Origin: Acidimicrobiia bacterium
GTDB lineage: Bacteria > Actinomycetota > Acidimicrobiia > Spongiisociales > JAENVV01
Assembly (NCBI GenBank): GCA_024637275.1
Contig: JAGXFS010000090.1
Span: 1-32,972 of the forward strand
Direction: 5' to 3'
DNA: 32,972 nucleotides
Each line of letters opens with the position of its first letter. The first letter of the stretch is position 1. The notes under the pieces were generated by a model. The model was given only the letters and a program-made list of their open reading frames with translations, had not been told where the DNA came from and made no database searches. The translations under genes and the position numbers were made by a program. Below, piece by piece: positions 9,342 to 17,634 of the stretch.

Positions 9342-10241
9342 ATGCCAGCCAGCGAAATCTATGAGCTTCTCGACGTAATTACCCCGTCTATCAAGACCTT
9401 GATGGAGGAGCACCGCGAGCGGCGTGAGCATTGGTATGCCCATGAGCTCGTCCCGTGGGAACAAGGCCGCAACTTCAAAGAAGAGCCCTGGGACGAATCG
9501 CAGTGCACGATCTCGCCCGAAGCGCGTACGTCACTGGTTCTCAACCTCCTCACCGAAGACAACCTCCCGTACTACCACAGCGAAATCGAGCTCCACTCCA
9601 AGGACCATGAACTCCTCGCCGAGTGGAACCGTCAGTGGACCGCCGAAGAAGGTCAGCATGCCATCGCCCTCCGGTCGTACCTGCTCACCTCTCGCAACTG
9701 TGACCCCCGCGAGCTGGAAGATGACCGGTTGGCCACGATGACTACCGGCTATTCGACCGGTCTTCCCAATCCCATCGCCCTGTTCGCCTACACGTCGGCG
9801 CAGGAACTGGCGACCCGGGTATCCCATCGCAACGCCGGACGGATCACGGACGACCCGGTTGCCTACGAGATCATGTCGCGTATCGCGGTCGACGAAAACC
9901 ATCATTTCATGTTCTACCGCGGAGCGGTGACCGCCATGCTCGCTGAGAATCCTTCCCTGGTCCTCCCCGAGATCTACCGGGTACTGTCCAACTTCGAGAT
10001 GCCGGGTGTTGGCATGCCGAAGTACATGCGCCGGGCCCTTCAGATGGCCAAGGCAGGCGTGTACAACATGCGGATTCATCACGACCGAATCCTGATTCCG
10101 CTCATCCGGGACTGGAAGATCGAATCGCTCGATGGCCTGTCAACCAAGGCTCAGGAATTCCAGGAGAAGATCATGGGCATTCCGGCGCTTGCCAACCTTC
10201 AAGCCGAGACCTTCGAGAAGCGCTACGGGTTGGCGACCTAA
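9342..10241 (+). CDS. Soluble acyl-ACP desaturase (di-iron)
   Basis: 299 aa, a ferritin-like four-helix di-iron enzyme that puts a double bond into acyl-ACP (plant stearoyl-ACP desaturase / mycobacterial DesA family). Likely ligands are E72 (TEDNLPYYH), E103 and H106 (EEGQH), E155 (SAQE) and E185 and H188 (DENHH), the canonical E, ExxH, E, ExxH series. The ATG at 9342 is preceded by AAGAAGG at good spacing; the longer in-frame start at 9297 lies inside the upstream gene. A TAGAGT box at 9307-9312 could be a -10 element. It converges on the histidine kinase gene with a 4-nt stop overlap (CTAA). It probably controls membrane unsaturation. Confidence 0.94.
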   Translation: MPASEIYELLDVITPSIKTLMEEHRERREHWYAHELVPWEQGRNFKEEPWDESQCTISPEARTSLVLNLLTEDNLPYYHSEIELHSKDHELLAEWNRQWTAEEGQHAIALRSYLLTSRNCDPRELEDDRLATMTTGYSTGLPNPIALFAYTSAQELATRVSHRNAGRITDDPVAYEIMSRIAVDENHHFMFYRGAVTAMLAENPSLVLPEIYRVLSNFEMPGVGMPKYMRRALQMAKAGVYNMRIHHDRILIPLIRDWKIESLDGLSTKAQEFQEKIMGIPALANLQAETFEKRYGLAT

Positions 10242-11413
10242 CCCGCCGCAGGTAGCTCGAACCGGACCACTCCTCCGGGACCCGAGCCGATTCCAATGGT
10301 TCCGTGGTGAGCGTCGATTACCGATTTGGCGATGGCGAGGCCGAGACCCGATCCCGAGTCACTCCGGGAGGGATCGTTGGTCGTAAACCGGTCAAACGCG
10401 ACGAGTTCGAAGTCCGGATCGAACCCCGGACCCTGATCGGCCACCTCGACAACTCCGCCGAGGCCACCTGATGAGACCCGAATCTGAACGGCCGACCCCG
10501 CCGGAGCATATCGAATGGCGTTGTCGACGAGGTTTCTGATGAGCCGCCCGACGGCGCTCGGATCGGCGTCGACCATCACCGGATCGCCCGCCTCGACCTT
10601 GAGCTGCACCTTCGAGGCTTCGGCGATCGTGACGAGGCTATCGACGGTCTCGTCGGCCAGTTCGGCCAGATCGATCGCCACGGGGACGATGCCACCCGCC
10701 TCGACCCGCCCCAGGATGGACAAATCGTCGACGAGACGCTCAAGGGTTCGCACGTTGCCGGCGAGTCGCTGCAACATCACCGCCTCATCCTCGACCAGGT
10801 CATCCTGGAGTGCCTCGATACCGGCCCGCAGACCCGAGAGCGGAGTGCGCAGATCGTGGCCGACCGCCGCCAGAAAGTCCCGTCGTCCCTGGTCATCACG
10901 TTCTCGCTGGCGTTTGGCTGCATCCAGGTGGGTAACCATCTCGTCAACGGCTCGGGCCGTAGCCCCCACCTCATCAGGTCGTGAAACGTTGGTCCTGACG
11001 GAAGTGTCGCCTGCCGCTACCAGCTCGGCGGTTTTGGCGATCTGAGCAAGGTCAGCGGTGACCGAGCCCGCAACATTGAGCGCCAACGTGAGTCCGAGAG
11101 CAACACCCAGGCCGAGTTCGACGAACATCAAGCGCAGGTCGTGGGGGGCGAGAAACATCGGCGACGCCATGACCGCCCCAAGCGCGGCGACAAGCACCGC
11201 AGATACCGCAACGATCTGGATGGTGAGCGTGATGGAGGTCAACCGTTGGGCATATCGCCTCAGGACCCATCCCGCGACCACCGTGACCAGAGTCACCGCC
11301 CCAAATATGCCGTATAGGGCCAGGCGCTCAGGAGCGGTCGGCTGCATGGCGGCCTCGCTGACAGCTACCCAGACGGTGGCGATCCCCACGGCGAGGATGA
11401 CGAGGCGAGTCAT
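10238..11413 (-). CDS. Sensor histidine kinase
   Basis: 391 aa from the ATG that overlaps the regulator's TGA (ATGA at 11410-11413). About four hydrophobic helices at the N-terminus (about 3-20, 30-50, 60-82, 95-117) with almost no extracellular domain; a HAMP-like linker follows (about 110-165). The H-box is GHDLRTPL with phospho-acceptor His186. The ATP-binding domain has the N-box NLVDNAIRY (294-302), G1 DQGPG (327-331) and G2 GSGLGLA (354-360). The short loops suggest that the signal is sensed in or near the membrane. Longer starts up to 11551 would run through the regulator gene and are rejected. Confidence 0.95.
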   Translation of the reverse strand: MTRLVILAVGIATVWVAVSEAAMQPTAPERLALYGIFGAVTLVTVVAGWVLRRYAQRLTSITLTIQIVAVSAVLVAALGAVMASPMFLAPHDLRLMFVELGLGVALGLTLALNVAGSVTADLAQIAKTAELVAAGDTSVRTNVSRPDEVGATARAVDEMVTHLDAAKRQRERDDQGRRDFLAAVGHDLRTPLSGLRAGIEALQDDLVEDEAVMLQRLAGNVRTLERLVDDLSILGRVEAGGIVPVAIDLAELADETVDSLVTIAEASKVQLKVEAGDPVMVDADPSAVGRLIRNLVDNAIRYAPAGSAVQIRVSSGGLGGVVEVADQGPGFDPDFELVAFDRFTTNDPSRSDSGSGLGLAIAKSVIDAHHGTIGIGSGPGGVVRFELPAAG

Positions 11414-12102
11414 CCTTCGAACCTGTAGCCGACGCCGCGAACGGTGATCAAACGATCCGGCCGCTCGGGATCTCGCTCGATCTTGTGCCGGATCCGCCGT
11501 ACGTGGACGGTGACCGTTGACGTGTCTTGCCATTCGGCCGACGAGTGCCAAACATGATCGAGTAGCTGGGACCGTGAAAACACCTGGCGCGGGGAGGATG
11601 CAAGGAACAGCAACAAGTCGAACTCGCGAGCCGTCAGTGTCACTATTTCGCGGTTGACGGTGACTTCCCGACTGTTCGTGTCGATAGTCAAGCCATCGAA
11701 TTCGAGAACCTCGACGCCGGGGGTCGGCTCAACCGTGGCTCGACGTAGCACCGACCTGACTCGCGCCACAAGCTCACGCGGCGAGAACGGCTTTGACACA
11801 TAATCATCCGCGCCGAGCTCAAGCCCGATGATGCGATCGGCTTCTTCGGTGCGTGCCGTCAAGACGATTACTGGCACATTCGAATTGGTTCGCAGCTCCT
11901 TGAGGATGTTCAGGCCCCCAACTCCGGGCAGCATGAGATCCAGAATCAGTAGGTCCGGCAGCCCGCGTCGCAGCATTTCGACGGCTTCGGTACCGGTAGA
12001 TGCGGTGTCTACCCGGAACCCATCGCGCTGCAAATAGGTGGTCATGACTTCGCGTATGGTTGGCTCGTCGTCGACGACCATGACTCGCGGCTGCTTGTTC
12101 AT
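11410..12102 (-). CDS. OmpR/PhoB-family response regulator
   Basis: 230 aa. The receiver domain (1-120) has acidic residues D11/D12, phospho-acceptor D55 in LLILDLMLPG, T82 and K104 in KPFSPREL. The winged-helix DNA-binding domain (about 130-230) carries LTAREFDLLLFLASSPRQVFSR and ends in the typical VRGVGYRFEG. It is first in an operon with the kinase, whose start codon overlaps its stop. The target genes are not shown by the sequence; the divergent secreted-protein gene 128 bp away is the nearest candidate. Confidence 0.97.
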   Translation of the reverse strand: MNKQPRVMVVDDEPTIREVMTTYLQRDGFRVDTASTGTEAVEMLRRGLPDLLILDLMLPGVGGLNILKELRTNSNVPVIVLTARTEEADRIIGLELGADDYVSKPFSPRELVARVRSVLRRATVEPTPGVEVLEFDGLTIDTNSREVTVNREIVTLTAREFDLLLFLASSPRQVFSRSQLLDHVWHSSAEWQDTSTVTVHVRRIRHKIERDPERPDRLITVRGVGYRFEG

Positions 12103-12108
12103 GTCGCC

Positions 12109-12114
12109 ATCGTA
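12109..12114 (-). promoter_or_regulatory. -10 box (TACGAT) for the leaderless two-component operon
   Basis: On the minus strand TACGAT ends 6 nt before the ATG of the response regulator, with no ribosome binding site between. The 128-bp spacer between this gene and the divergent secreted-protein gene is large for this window and could hold regulator sites; I see no clear direct repeats in it. Confidence 0.5.
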
Positions 12115-12215
12115 CGGCAGCTGCCAGCGGTCGCAACCCGTGTTCCTCGCTTGTTCACCGTTCTGTTCTCAGCCGTTCCTCTCCAGCCAGCACAGTGACA
12201 CCTAACGCTTCTCAC

Positions 12216-12222
12216 AAGGAGG
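12216..12222 (+). promoter_or_regulatory. Perfect Shine-Dalgarno (AAGGAGG) of the small secreted protein
   Basis: AAGGAGG lies 8 nt before the ATG at 12231. It is the strongest ribosome binding site seen in the window, where most first genes appear leaderless, and it fixes the start at 12231 rather than the in-frame codon at 12195. Confidence 0.8.
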
Positions 12223-12230
12223 ACATACTT

Positions 12231-12644
12231 ATGAAGCGAATCATGATCCTGGGCATCGCAGTTCTGATGGCCGTAACGACCGCCGCACCGGCTTTCGCCG
12301 CCAAACCAGAAAGCGGGCCGATCACGCCAGATTTCATCTATGCGGACGGCGAGCTTTATGGAACCATTCTCAAGGGATCGCTTCCGTACAACGGAAAGAA
12401 CAAGTCGTTTGATCAACTGTTCATGGTGCCCGATCAGCAACCGGTGGCTGAGGCCGCTCCCGGCAAGGGCTACAACGGGGGCCGCTGGTTACCGACTCCG
12501 GTCGACAAGACCATGACCTTTCCCGAAGGCCACATGATCACGTCGGCCGCAGAACTCATGTATGCCGAGTCCATGGGCTGGGTGACAGTCGGCTCACCGA
12601 ACACGGGGGCAGCGTTCCTGTGCCCGCTCATTCCCAACCACTGA
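12231..12644 (+). CDS. Small secreted protein of unknown function
   Basis: 137 aa with a clear Sec signal peptide (MKRIMILGIAVLMAVTTAAPAFA, cleavage likely after AFA, about residue 23). The mature part is about 114 aa, rich in Gly, Pro and aromatic residues, with PLPYNGKNKSFDQLF and GKGYNGGRWLPTPVD. It has a single Cys near the C-terminus (AFLCPLIPNH). No membrane segment, lipobox or sortase motif is visible and I do not recognise the family. It has the window's best ribosome binding site and its own strong terminator, so it is a monocistronic, probably well-translated gene. It is divergent from the two-component operon, which may regulate it. Confidence 0.8.
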   Translation: MKRIMILGIAVLMAVTTAAPAFAAKPESGPITPDFIYADGELYGTILKGSLPYNGKNKSFDQLFMVPDQQPVAEAAPGKGYNGGRWLPTPVDKTMTFPEGHMITSAAELMYAESMGWVTVGSPNTGAAFLCPLIPNH

Positions 12645-12667
12645 CCCCACCCAGGCAAGCCAACTGA

Positions 12668-12704
12668 TGCTGGTCCGGCAACTCGCCGGACCAGCACTCG
12701 TTTT
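12668..12704 (+). terminator. Rho-independent terminator after the secreted-protein gene
   Basis: Perfect 12-bp stem (TGCTGGTCCGGC paired with GCCGGACCAGCA), 5-nt loop AACTC, then CTCG and four T. It starts 23 nt after the stop codon and isolates this gene from the ccm operon promoter that follows immediately. Confidence 0.85.
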
Positions 12705-12712
12705 GAGGTTTC

Positions 12713-12718
12713 TACACT
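12713..12718 (+). promoter_or_regulatory. -10 box (TACACT) for the leaderless ccm operon
   Basis: TACACT ends 6 nt before the GTG start of ccmA, with no ribosome binding site, just after the preceding terminator. The nine ccm genes probably form one transcript from here. Confidence 0.5.
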
Positions 12719-12724
12719 CCCCGT

Positions 12725-13339
12725 GTGCCACACATTGAAATTCTTGGGGCTTCGGTTCGATTTGGACTCGTGCCAATCCTGTCGAATATCTCGCTGACGC
12801 TCGAACCAGGAGAAGTCGCCTGGCTCCGGGGGCCCAACGGCGCCGGAAAATCGACCTTCCTGCGACTCATGGCGGGACTCATCCGCCCGTTCGCCGGACA
12901 GGCACTCATGTTCGGTGAAACCCCAGGCCCCTCCACGAGGAAAAGAACCGGCCTCGTAGCGCATCACCCGGCGTTGTACGAAGAACTCACCCTTGAAGAA
13001 AACCTGACCTTCTTCGCCGATTTGACCGCTACGCGTCACATCCGGGTCGATGAAGCACTCGAGGCGGTCGGTCTCGCTGGCGCACGATCCAGAAAGGCCC
13101 GGGACTCATCGGAAGGAATGCGCCGCCGGGCGGACCTGGCCAGGCTTCTGCTCACCGACCATGACCTGCTTCTCCTGGACGAGGCGCACTCGGGACTCGA
13201 TCGCCAGGCAGGTGGACTGGTCGAGGCGTTGGTTGAGCGAACCATCGGCCGAGGCGGCGCCTGCGTGCTTGTGTCGCACGCCACCGAGATCACCTTTGCC
13301 ACGCGGGTCGTCGAGCTCAACGAAGGGAGCCTCCTGTGA
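12725..13339 (+). CDS. ccmA: CcmA, ATP-binding subunit of the heme-handling ABC complex
   Basis: 204 aa ABC ATPase of cytochrome c maturation System I; with CcmB and CcmC it drives release of heme-loaded CcmE. Walker A is GPNGAGKST (36-44), Walker B LLLLDEA (148-154) with catalytic Glu153, H-loop His185. The signature motif is diverged: SSEGMRRR (128-135) where LSxGQ is usual, and Walker B has DEA rather than DEP. The short length is typical of CcmA. The GTG start follows a -10 box by 6 nt. GTGA overlap with ccmB. Confidence 0.93.
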   Translation: MPHIEILGASVRFGLVPILSNISLTLEPGEVAWLRGPNGAGKSTFLRLMAGLIRPFAGQALMFGETPGPSTRKRTGLVAHHPALYEELTLEENLTFFADLTATRHIRVDEALEAVGLAGARSRKARDSSEGMRRRADLARLLLTDHDLLLLDEAHSGLDRQAGGLVEALVERTIGRGGACVLVSHATEITFATRVVELNEGSLL

Positions 13340-14004
13340 CCTTCCGGCGCCAGGCCCTCGTTATCCTCCGTCGCGATCTTCGCATCGAAGGCCGAACTGG
13401 CGAAGCGTTGCTGATCACGCTTCCGTTCGGATTGGCTGCCTTGTTCCTGATACCCCTGGCACTCCCCCTCGACACCGCTCTGTTGTCCAGGATCGGGCCC
13501 GGCATGTTCTGGGCCGTCACCCTGCTATTCGGCATGTTCATCACCTTCAGACAATCAGCCGGCGAATCTCCGGCCCAACATGAACAACTCCGAATGCTCG
13601 GCGTGGATCCGGCTGCCAGGTACACGGGGCGCGTCATCGCCAGCACTTTGTTGCTGATTGTGTTCGAGCTTGTCCTGGCTCCCACGACGATCTTGCTCTT
13701 CGCACCCGAGCCGCTCGACGGCTGGCTATGGATCGTCCCTCTGGGAGTGTTGGTGGCGATCGGCCTGGCCTTGATCGGCACGTTGGTCTCTGACATGACC
13801 GCCTCGCTGCGGGGTCGCTCGACGCTCGCCCCACTGCTGGTCGCACCACTTTCGATCCCCCTCCTGGTCCCTGCCGCGCAGGGCCTGGAATCGATCCGCA
13901 CGAACAACGGTATCCTGGTACCGGCAATGTTCATGGTCCTCGTCGTACTGGCGCTGGCTGTGATCGGCGTCATGACAGCCCAACCTCTTGAGGAGACGAC
14001 CTGA
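13336..14004 (+). CDS. ccmB: CcmB, heme exporter membrane subunit
   Basis: 222 aa with about six transmembrane helices, the standard CcmB size and topology. The N-terminal cytoplasmic segment RRDLRIEGRTGEAL and the stretch FRQSAGESPAQHEQLRMLGVDPAARYTGR correspond to conserved CcmB regions (FxxDxxDGxLEQL-like). It works with CcmA and CcmC in System I heme delivery. GTG start inside the ccmA stop; its TGA shares one base with the ccmC ATG. Confidence 0.9.
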   Translation: MTFRRQALVILRRDLRIEGRTGEALLITLPFGLAALFLIPLALPLDTALLSRIGPGMFWAVTLLFGMFITFRQSAGESPAQHEQLRMLGVDPAARYTGRVIASTLLLIVFELVLAPTTILLFAPEPLDGWLWIVPLGVLVAIGLALIGTLVSDMTASLRGRSTLAPLLVAPLSIPLLVPAAQGLESIRTNNGILVPAMFMVLVVLALAVIGVMTAQPLEETT

Positions 14005-14717
14005 TGAAGCTCCGCTTTGCCCTCCTCGGCCTAGCGACAGTCGGGATTGCCTATGGATTCAGCTGGGCACTCCGGATGCCAGCCGATGCCGTCCAGGGTG
14101 AGAGCGCCAGAATCATCAGCGTGCACGTGCCGACAGCCTGGTTGGCCTTCCTGGCCTTCGGACTCACGGCGGTCTTTGGGCTCGCCTGGCTGGCAACCAA
14201 AAGATCGAAGCTCGACCATCTCGCCGCCGCCTCCGCCGAGATTGGCGTCCTATTCACCGCCCTGGCCCTGGTTACCGGGATGATCTGGGGCAAAGTCACG
14301 TGGGGCATCGCCTGGGACTGGGGAGATGCCCGTTTGGCTAGCACCGCCATGATGTTCTTTGTCTATCTCGGTTATTTGGCTCTCCGACGAGCCACGCCGG
14401 ACGCCACCCAGCGTGCCCGACGATCTGCCATTCTCGGCGCGGTTGGAGCTCTCCAGGTCCCGCTGGTGTATTTCTCCGTCAATATCTGGAGGACCCTGCA
14501 TCAAACCCAGTCAGTTCGCCCGGACGGCGCCAGCATGCCAACCGAAACGTTGATCTCGATGCTCGTCAACCTCGGCGCATTCACTCTCCTGTACCTGGCT
14601 CTGCTGGCATGGAGAACCGATCAATTGCGGATTGAGGAAACCTACCTGGCCGAGACCTCTCTGGCGCCAAATGCCGGCGCGGCGGTCATTCCACCGAAAC
14701 TGCAGCCCGGATCATGA
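14004..14717 (+). CDS. ccmC: CcmC, heme-handling WWD-domain protein
   Basis: 237 aa, six-helix protein that loads heme onto CcmE. The WWD domain is WGKVTWGIAWDWGDAR (95-110), a slightly altered form of the usual WGxxWGTWWxWDxR. The two heme-ligand histidines are H41 (SVHVPTAW) and H166 (SVNIWRTLHQTQS), in the expected places. The C-terminus runs about 30 residues past the last helix. ATGA overlap with the tiny ccmD. Confidence 0.95.
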   Translation: MKLRFALLGLATVGIAYGFSWALRMPADAVQGESARIISVHVPTAWLAFLAFGLTAVFGLAWLATKRSKLDHLAAASAEIGVLFTALALVTGMIWGKVTWGIAWDWGDARLASTAMMFFVYLGYLALRRATPDATQRARRSAILGAVGALQVPLVYFSVNIWRTLHQTQSVRPDGASMPTETLISMLVNLGAFTLLYLALLAWRTDQLRIEETYLAETSLAPNAGAAVIPPKLQPGS

Positions 14718-14821
14718 CCGATCCAGCTGTGCTCGCCTCATTCATCGTGACCTATCTGGCTGTCGCCGGATATGTCGGATCCCTCGTATGGAGAGACCGC
14801 AAACAACGTGAGCATCGCTGA
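14714..14821 (+). CDS. ccmD: CcmD-like small membrane protein (35 aa)
   Basis: The 35-residue frame starts at an ATG inside the ccmC stop (ATGA) and its TGA overlaps the ccmE ATG by one base. One transmembrane helix (about 6-26, LASFIVTYLAVAGYVGSLVW) is followed by a charged tail RDRKQREHR. This is the form and gene position of CcmD, which helps release holo-CcmE from CcmABC. Identification rests on size, topology and synteny because CcmD has little sequence conservation. Too short for ordinary gene callers. Confidence 0.8.
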   Translation: MTDPAVLASFIVTYLAVAGYVGSLVWRDRKQREHR

Positions 14822-15219
14822 TGCGGAACAAACTGTTCGTGTTCCCGGCGCTGGGCGTGATTGGCGTGATCGCGGCGTTCCTCATCGGCGGCGGGCTCAC
14901 TTCCAACACGGTGTATTACCTCTTTCCGGATGAGGCAATCGCTCAACAAGGCAGTTTCCCAGACGGGCGAGTTTTTCGGCTTGGTGGGCGAGTTGTCCCT
15001 GGTTCGGTCGATGCATCGGCTGAGATCACCTTTGAAGTGACCGACGGCGGCGCGTCGATCAACGTTGTGACCAATCGAACCCCTCCACAATTGTTCGGCG
15101 ACGATGTGCCGGTCCTGTTGGAGGGTTCCTGGGAAGACGGCACGTTCCGGGCCACTCAGATCATCATCCGCCATGACGAGCAATACATCGCCCCCGACGG
15201 GTACGAGGAAGGTCAGTGA
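14821..15219 (+). CDS. ccmE: CcmE, periplasmic-type heme chaperone
   Basis: 132 aa. An N-terminal anchor helix (about 7-25) precedes an OB-fold domain: GRVFRLGGRVVPGSV, then VPVLLEGSWEDGTFRATQII. The covalent heme-binding motif is RHDEQY, with His118 and Tyr122 matching the HxxxY of the classical protein, so this is the His type and not the Cys-type CcmE found in some archaea and sulfate reducers. It carries heme from CcmC to CcmF/CcmH. Overlaps ccmF by 4 nt (GTGA). Confidence 0.95.
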   Translation: MRNKLFVFPALGVIGVIAAFLIGGGLTSNTVYYLFPDEAIAQQGSFPDGRVFRLGGRVVPGSVDASAEITFEVTDGGASINVVTNRTPPQLFGDDVPVLLEGSWEDGTFRATQIIIRHDEQYIAPDGYEEGQ

Positions 15220-17249
15220 CCGCATTACTCGGTGATGTGGGCTTGTTAGTGGCCATGTTTGGTGCACTGACGCTCGTCGCCGCCGGCGTACCGCTCAGCG
15301 GAGGGACCGTGCCTGTCGGCTGGTACCGAACCGGAGCCCGGACAATGCTGGCCGGTTCAATCCTGTCCATGGCAGCGCTGCAAATTGGGCTCCTTTCCAA
15401 CGACTTTTCCATCGCCTACATTGCCAACAACTCGGCAACTACCACCCCGAGGATCTTCAAGATGGCCTCAGCTTGGGCGGCACTCGAAGGAAGCATCGTG
15501 CTGTGGGGGCTGGTGCTGGCCATCTTCACGTACCTGGTCTACCGACAATTGGGCGACGCCTCGGATCTGCTCGGGGCGGGAGCGCTCACGGTGCTTGGCA
15601 TCGTGGCCGTATTCTTCTTCGGGTTGATGGTCACCGTGGCGAATCCCTTCGCGGTTTGCACCGAAGCTTTCGGAAACAGCTGTGCGGCAAGCTCGCCATG
15701 GCCATGGTCGGCTACGGCGAGCCTCACCGAGGGACGCGGACCGAATCCGCTGCTCCAGAACCATTTCCTGATGGCCGTGCACCCACCGATCCTCTACATC
15801 GGGTACGTGGGGCTAACCGCTCCCTTCGCTTTCGCGATTTCTGCCCTGGCGCAGCGCCTGCCCGGCATCGAGTGGGCAAAACGTACCAAGCAATGGACGC
15901 TTATCAGTTGGTCGGCCTTGACGACGGGAATCTTGCTGGGCGGTTGGTGGTCTTACGAAGTACTCGGATGGGGTGGGTACTGGGCGTGGGATCCCGTCGA
16001 GAACGCGTCATTCATGCCCTGGTTGTTGGCAACGGCCTTCATTCACTCTTCGTTCGTGCAGATCCGGCGGGGCATGCTCCAATCGTGGAACTTTGTCCTG
16101 GTAATCGCCACGTTCTCCTTGACGATTCTCGGTACCTTCCTAACCCGATCTGGCTCGATAACGTCCGTCCACTCATTCACGCAGTCGGCGATCGGCCCGG
16201 CACTGCTGGCATTCCTGGCCATTGTGGTAATTGGCTCGTTCGCACTATTCGCAACCCGGGCCCAGATGGTCGCCAGCTCTCCCCGACTCGAATCATTCTC
16301 CAGTCGAGAAGGCGCCTTCCTCGCCAACAACTTGCTCCTGACCGTGTTCGGCTTCGTCGTGTTGATCGGCACACTCTTTCCGATTTTCGTGGACGCCTTC
16401 GCCAGCCGAACTGTGGCCATCAGCGCACCGTTCTTCGACCGATTCGCCGTACCACTGTCACTCACTCTCATCCTGGCGATGGGCGTCGGGCCGATCATGC
16501 CGTATCGGGTCGCCAAACTGTCACTTGTCTGGGAACGAATCCGCACCCCCATCCAGGTCGGCCTCGCCACCGGAGCATTGGCCGTTATCGCGGGCGTGCG
16601 TGCCCCCTGGCCCCTGTTGACGTTCACATTGACAGGATTTGTCGGCGCTTCGATCTTGCGGCACCTGTATTCCCAAGCCGAACGCTTGCGCGCCAGGCGC
16701 GAACTCACACTTGGGGCAGCCGCCTTGCAGGTCATCCAAGGAGACCCCGGATTCTGGGGCGGTCAGCTGTCACACCTGGGTGTGCTCATTATTGCCGTCG
16801 GCATCGCCGGTTCCAGCGGACTGGCGACGGCCGATACAGCAACAATCGCGGTTGGGGACTCCATCTCCTTCTCTGGCTACACGGTTGAATACCGTGCACC
16901 GTTCAGTCGATCCGAACCAAACCGGGAGGTGCTCGGCGCCCGGCTATTCGTAAGCCAGAACGGCCAGACCATCGATACCGTTGAACCGAGACTCAATCGA
17001 TTCACCGGCGTCAACCAGTTCATCCCCACCCCCGGGGTGATGTCACGGCTATCCGGCGATCTGTACGTCTCAGCGGTGGATATTCAGGCCGACTCGGTAA
17101 CCGTCGACCTGTGGTGGTTTCCGCTGCAGTGGATGGTCTGGCTCGGAGGGCTCGTGATCGCTATCGGCGGCGTCTGGTCGGCGACAATGCCGCGGGTTTC
17201 GCGTCCTGCCGGTGGCCGTCCAGCCGAACCCGTCCGGACCGATGCGTAG
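15216..17249 (+). CDS. ccmF: CcmF, cytochrome c heme lyase
   Basis: 677 aa polytopic protein that attaches heme to apocytochrome c. Landmarks: GRGPNPLLQNHFLMAVHPPILYIGYVG (173-199, with H183 and H189), the WWD domain LGWGGYWAWDPVENASFMPWL (250-270) and LTRSGSITSVHSF with H319. Full length for the family, with about 15 hydrophobic segments and a late extracytoplasmic domain (about 540-640) before a final helix. The GTG start overlaps the ccmE stop. The ccmH ATG begins 8 nt before the end. Confidence 0.96.
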   Translation: MTALLGDVGLLVAMFGALTLVAAGVPLSGGTVPVGWYRTGARTMLAGSILSMAALQIGLLSNDFSIAYIANNSATTTPRIFKMASAWAALEGSIVLWGLVLAIFTYLVYRQLGDASDLLGAGALTVLGIVAVFFFGLMVTVANPFAVCTEAFGNSCAASSPWPWSATASLTEGRGPNPLLQNHFLMAVHPPILYIGYVGLTAPFAFAISALAQRLPGIEWAKRTKQWTLISWSALTTGILLGGWWSYEVLGWGGYWAWDPVENASFMPWLLATAFIHSSFVQIRRGMLQSWNFVLVIATFSLTILGTFLTRSGSITSVHSFTQSAIGPALLAFLAIVVIGSFALFATRAQMVASSPRLESFSSREGAFLANNLLLTVFGFVVLIGTLFPIFVDAFASRTVAISAPFFDRFAVPLSLTLILAMGVGPIMPYRVAKLSLVWERIRTPIQVGLATGALAVIAGVRAPWPLLTFTLTGFVGASILRHLYSQAERLRARRELTLGAAALQVIQGDPGFWGGQLSHLGVLIIAVGIAGSSGLATADTATIAVGDSISFSGYTVEYRAPFSRSEPNREVLGARLFVSQNGQTIDTVEPRLNRFTGVNQFIPTPGVMSRLSGDLYVSAVDIQADSVTVDLWWFPLQWMVWLGGLVIAIGGVWSATMPRVSRPAGGRPAEPVRTDA

Positions 17250-17634
17250 CCGCAGCCTCATCAGACTCGCTATCACGGTTTGCCTCGCCACCATCGTCGT
17301 TTGGGGCATGCTGGGTACGACTGCGAACGACGCCGACCGACTAGCCAACCTCAGCGCCCAGGTGGCTTGTCCCGTGTGTGAAAATTCCGTCGCCGATTCT
17401 CAGGCCGCTTATGCACGGAACATCCGAACCTACATCGCCACAGAAATTGCCGAAGGTCAAACCGATCGACAGATTCTGGACGGGTTAGCCAACAGTTTTG
17501 GCGAGGAGATCATCCTGGATCCGCCCACCTCGGGCTTCGGGTTGTGGCTGTGGGTGGCTCCGGGAGCGGTCATCTTGCTCGGGTTCTGGGCGATCGGTTC
17601 GCTGCGGCGCACATCAGGAGCCGAGGGTCCGTGA
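17242..17634 (+). CDS. ccmH: CcmH (CcmL/CycL type) thiol oxidoreductase subunit
   Basis: 130 aa. N-terminal helix, then the redox motif VACPVCENSVADSQ (Cys43, Cys46) in the typical three-helix domain, with YIATEIAEGQTDRQILDGLANSFGEEIILDPP, and a C-terminal helix (about 99-121). This is the short CcmH that reduces or holds the apocytochrome CxxCH cysteines in the heme lyase complex. ATG at 17242 chosen because it leaves the shortest overlap with ccmF; a GTG at 17212 is possible. GTGA overlap with the next gene. Confidence 0.93.
   Translation: MRSRSLIRLAITVCLATIVVWGMLGTTANDADRLANLSAQVACPVCENSVADSQAAYARNIRTYIATEIAEGQTDRQILDGLANSFGEEIILDPPTSGFGLWLWVAPGAVILLGFWAIGSLRRTSGAEGP

Noticed and set aside
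15473-16888. A 471-codon frame inside ccmF on the same strand
   Set aside because: It is a shifted reading of ccmF rich in Arg, His, Gly and Pro, with no domain and no start signals; high GC favours such shadows.
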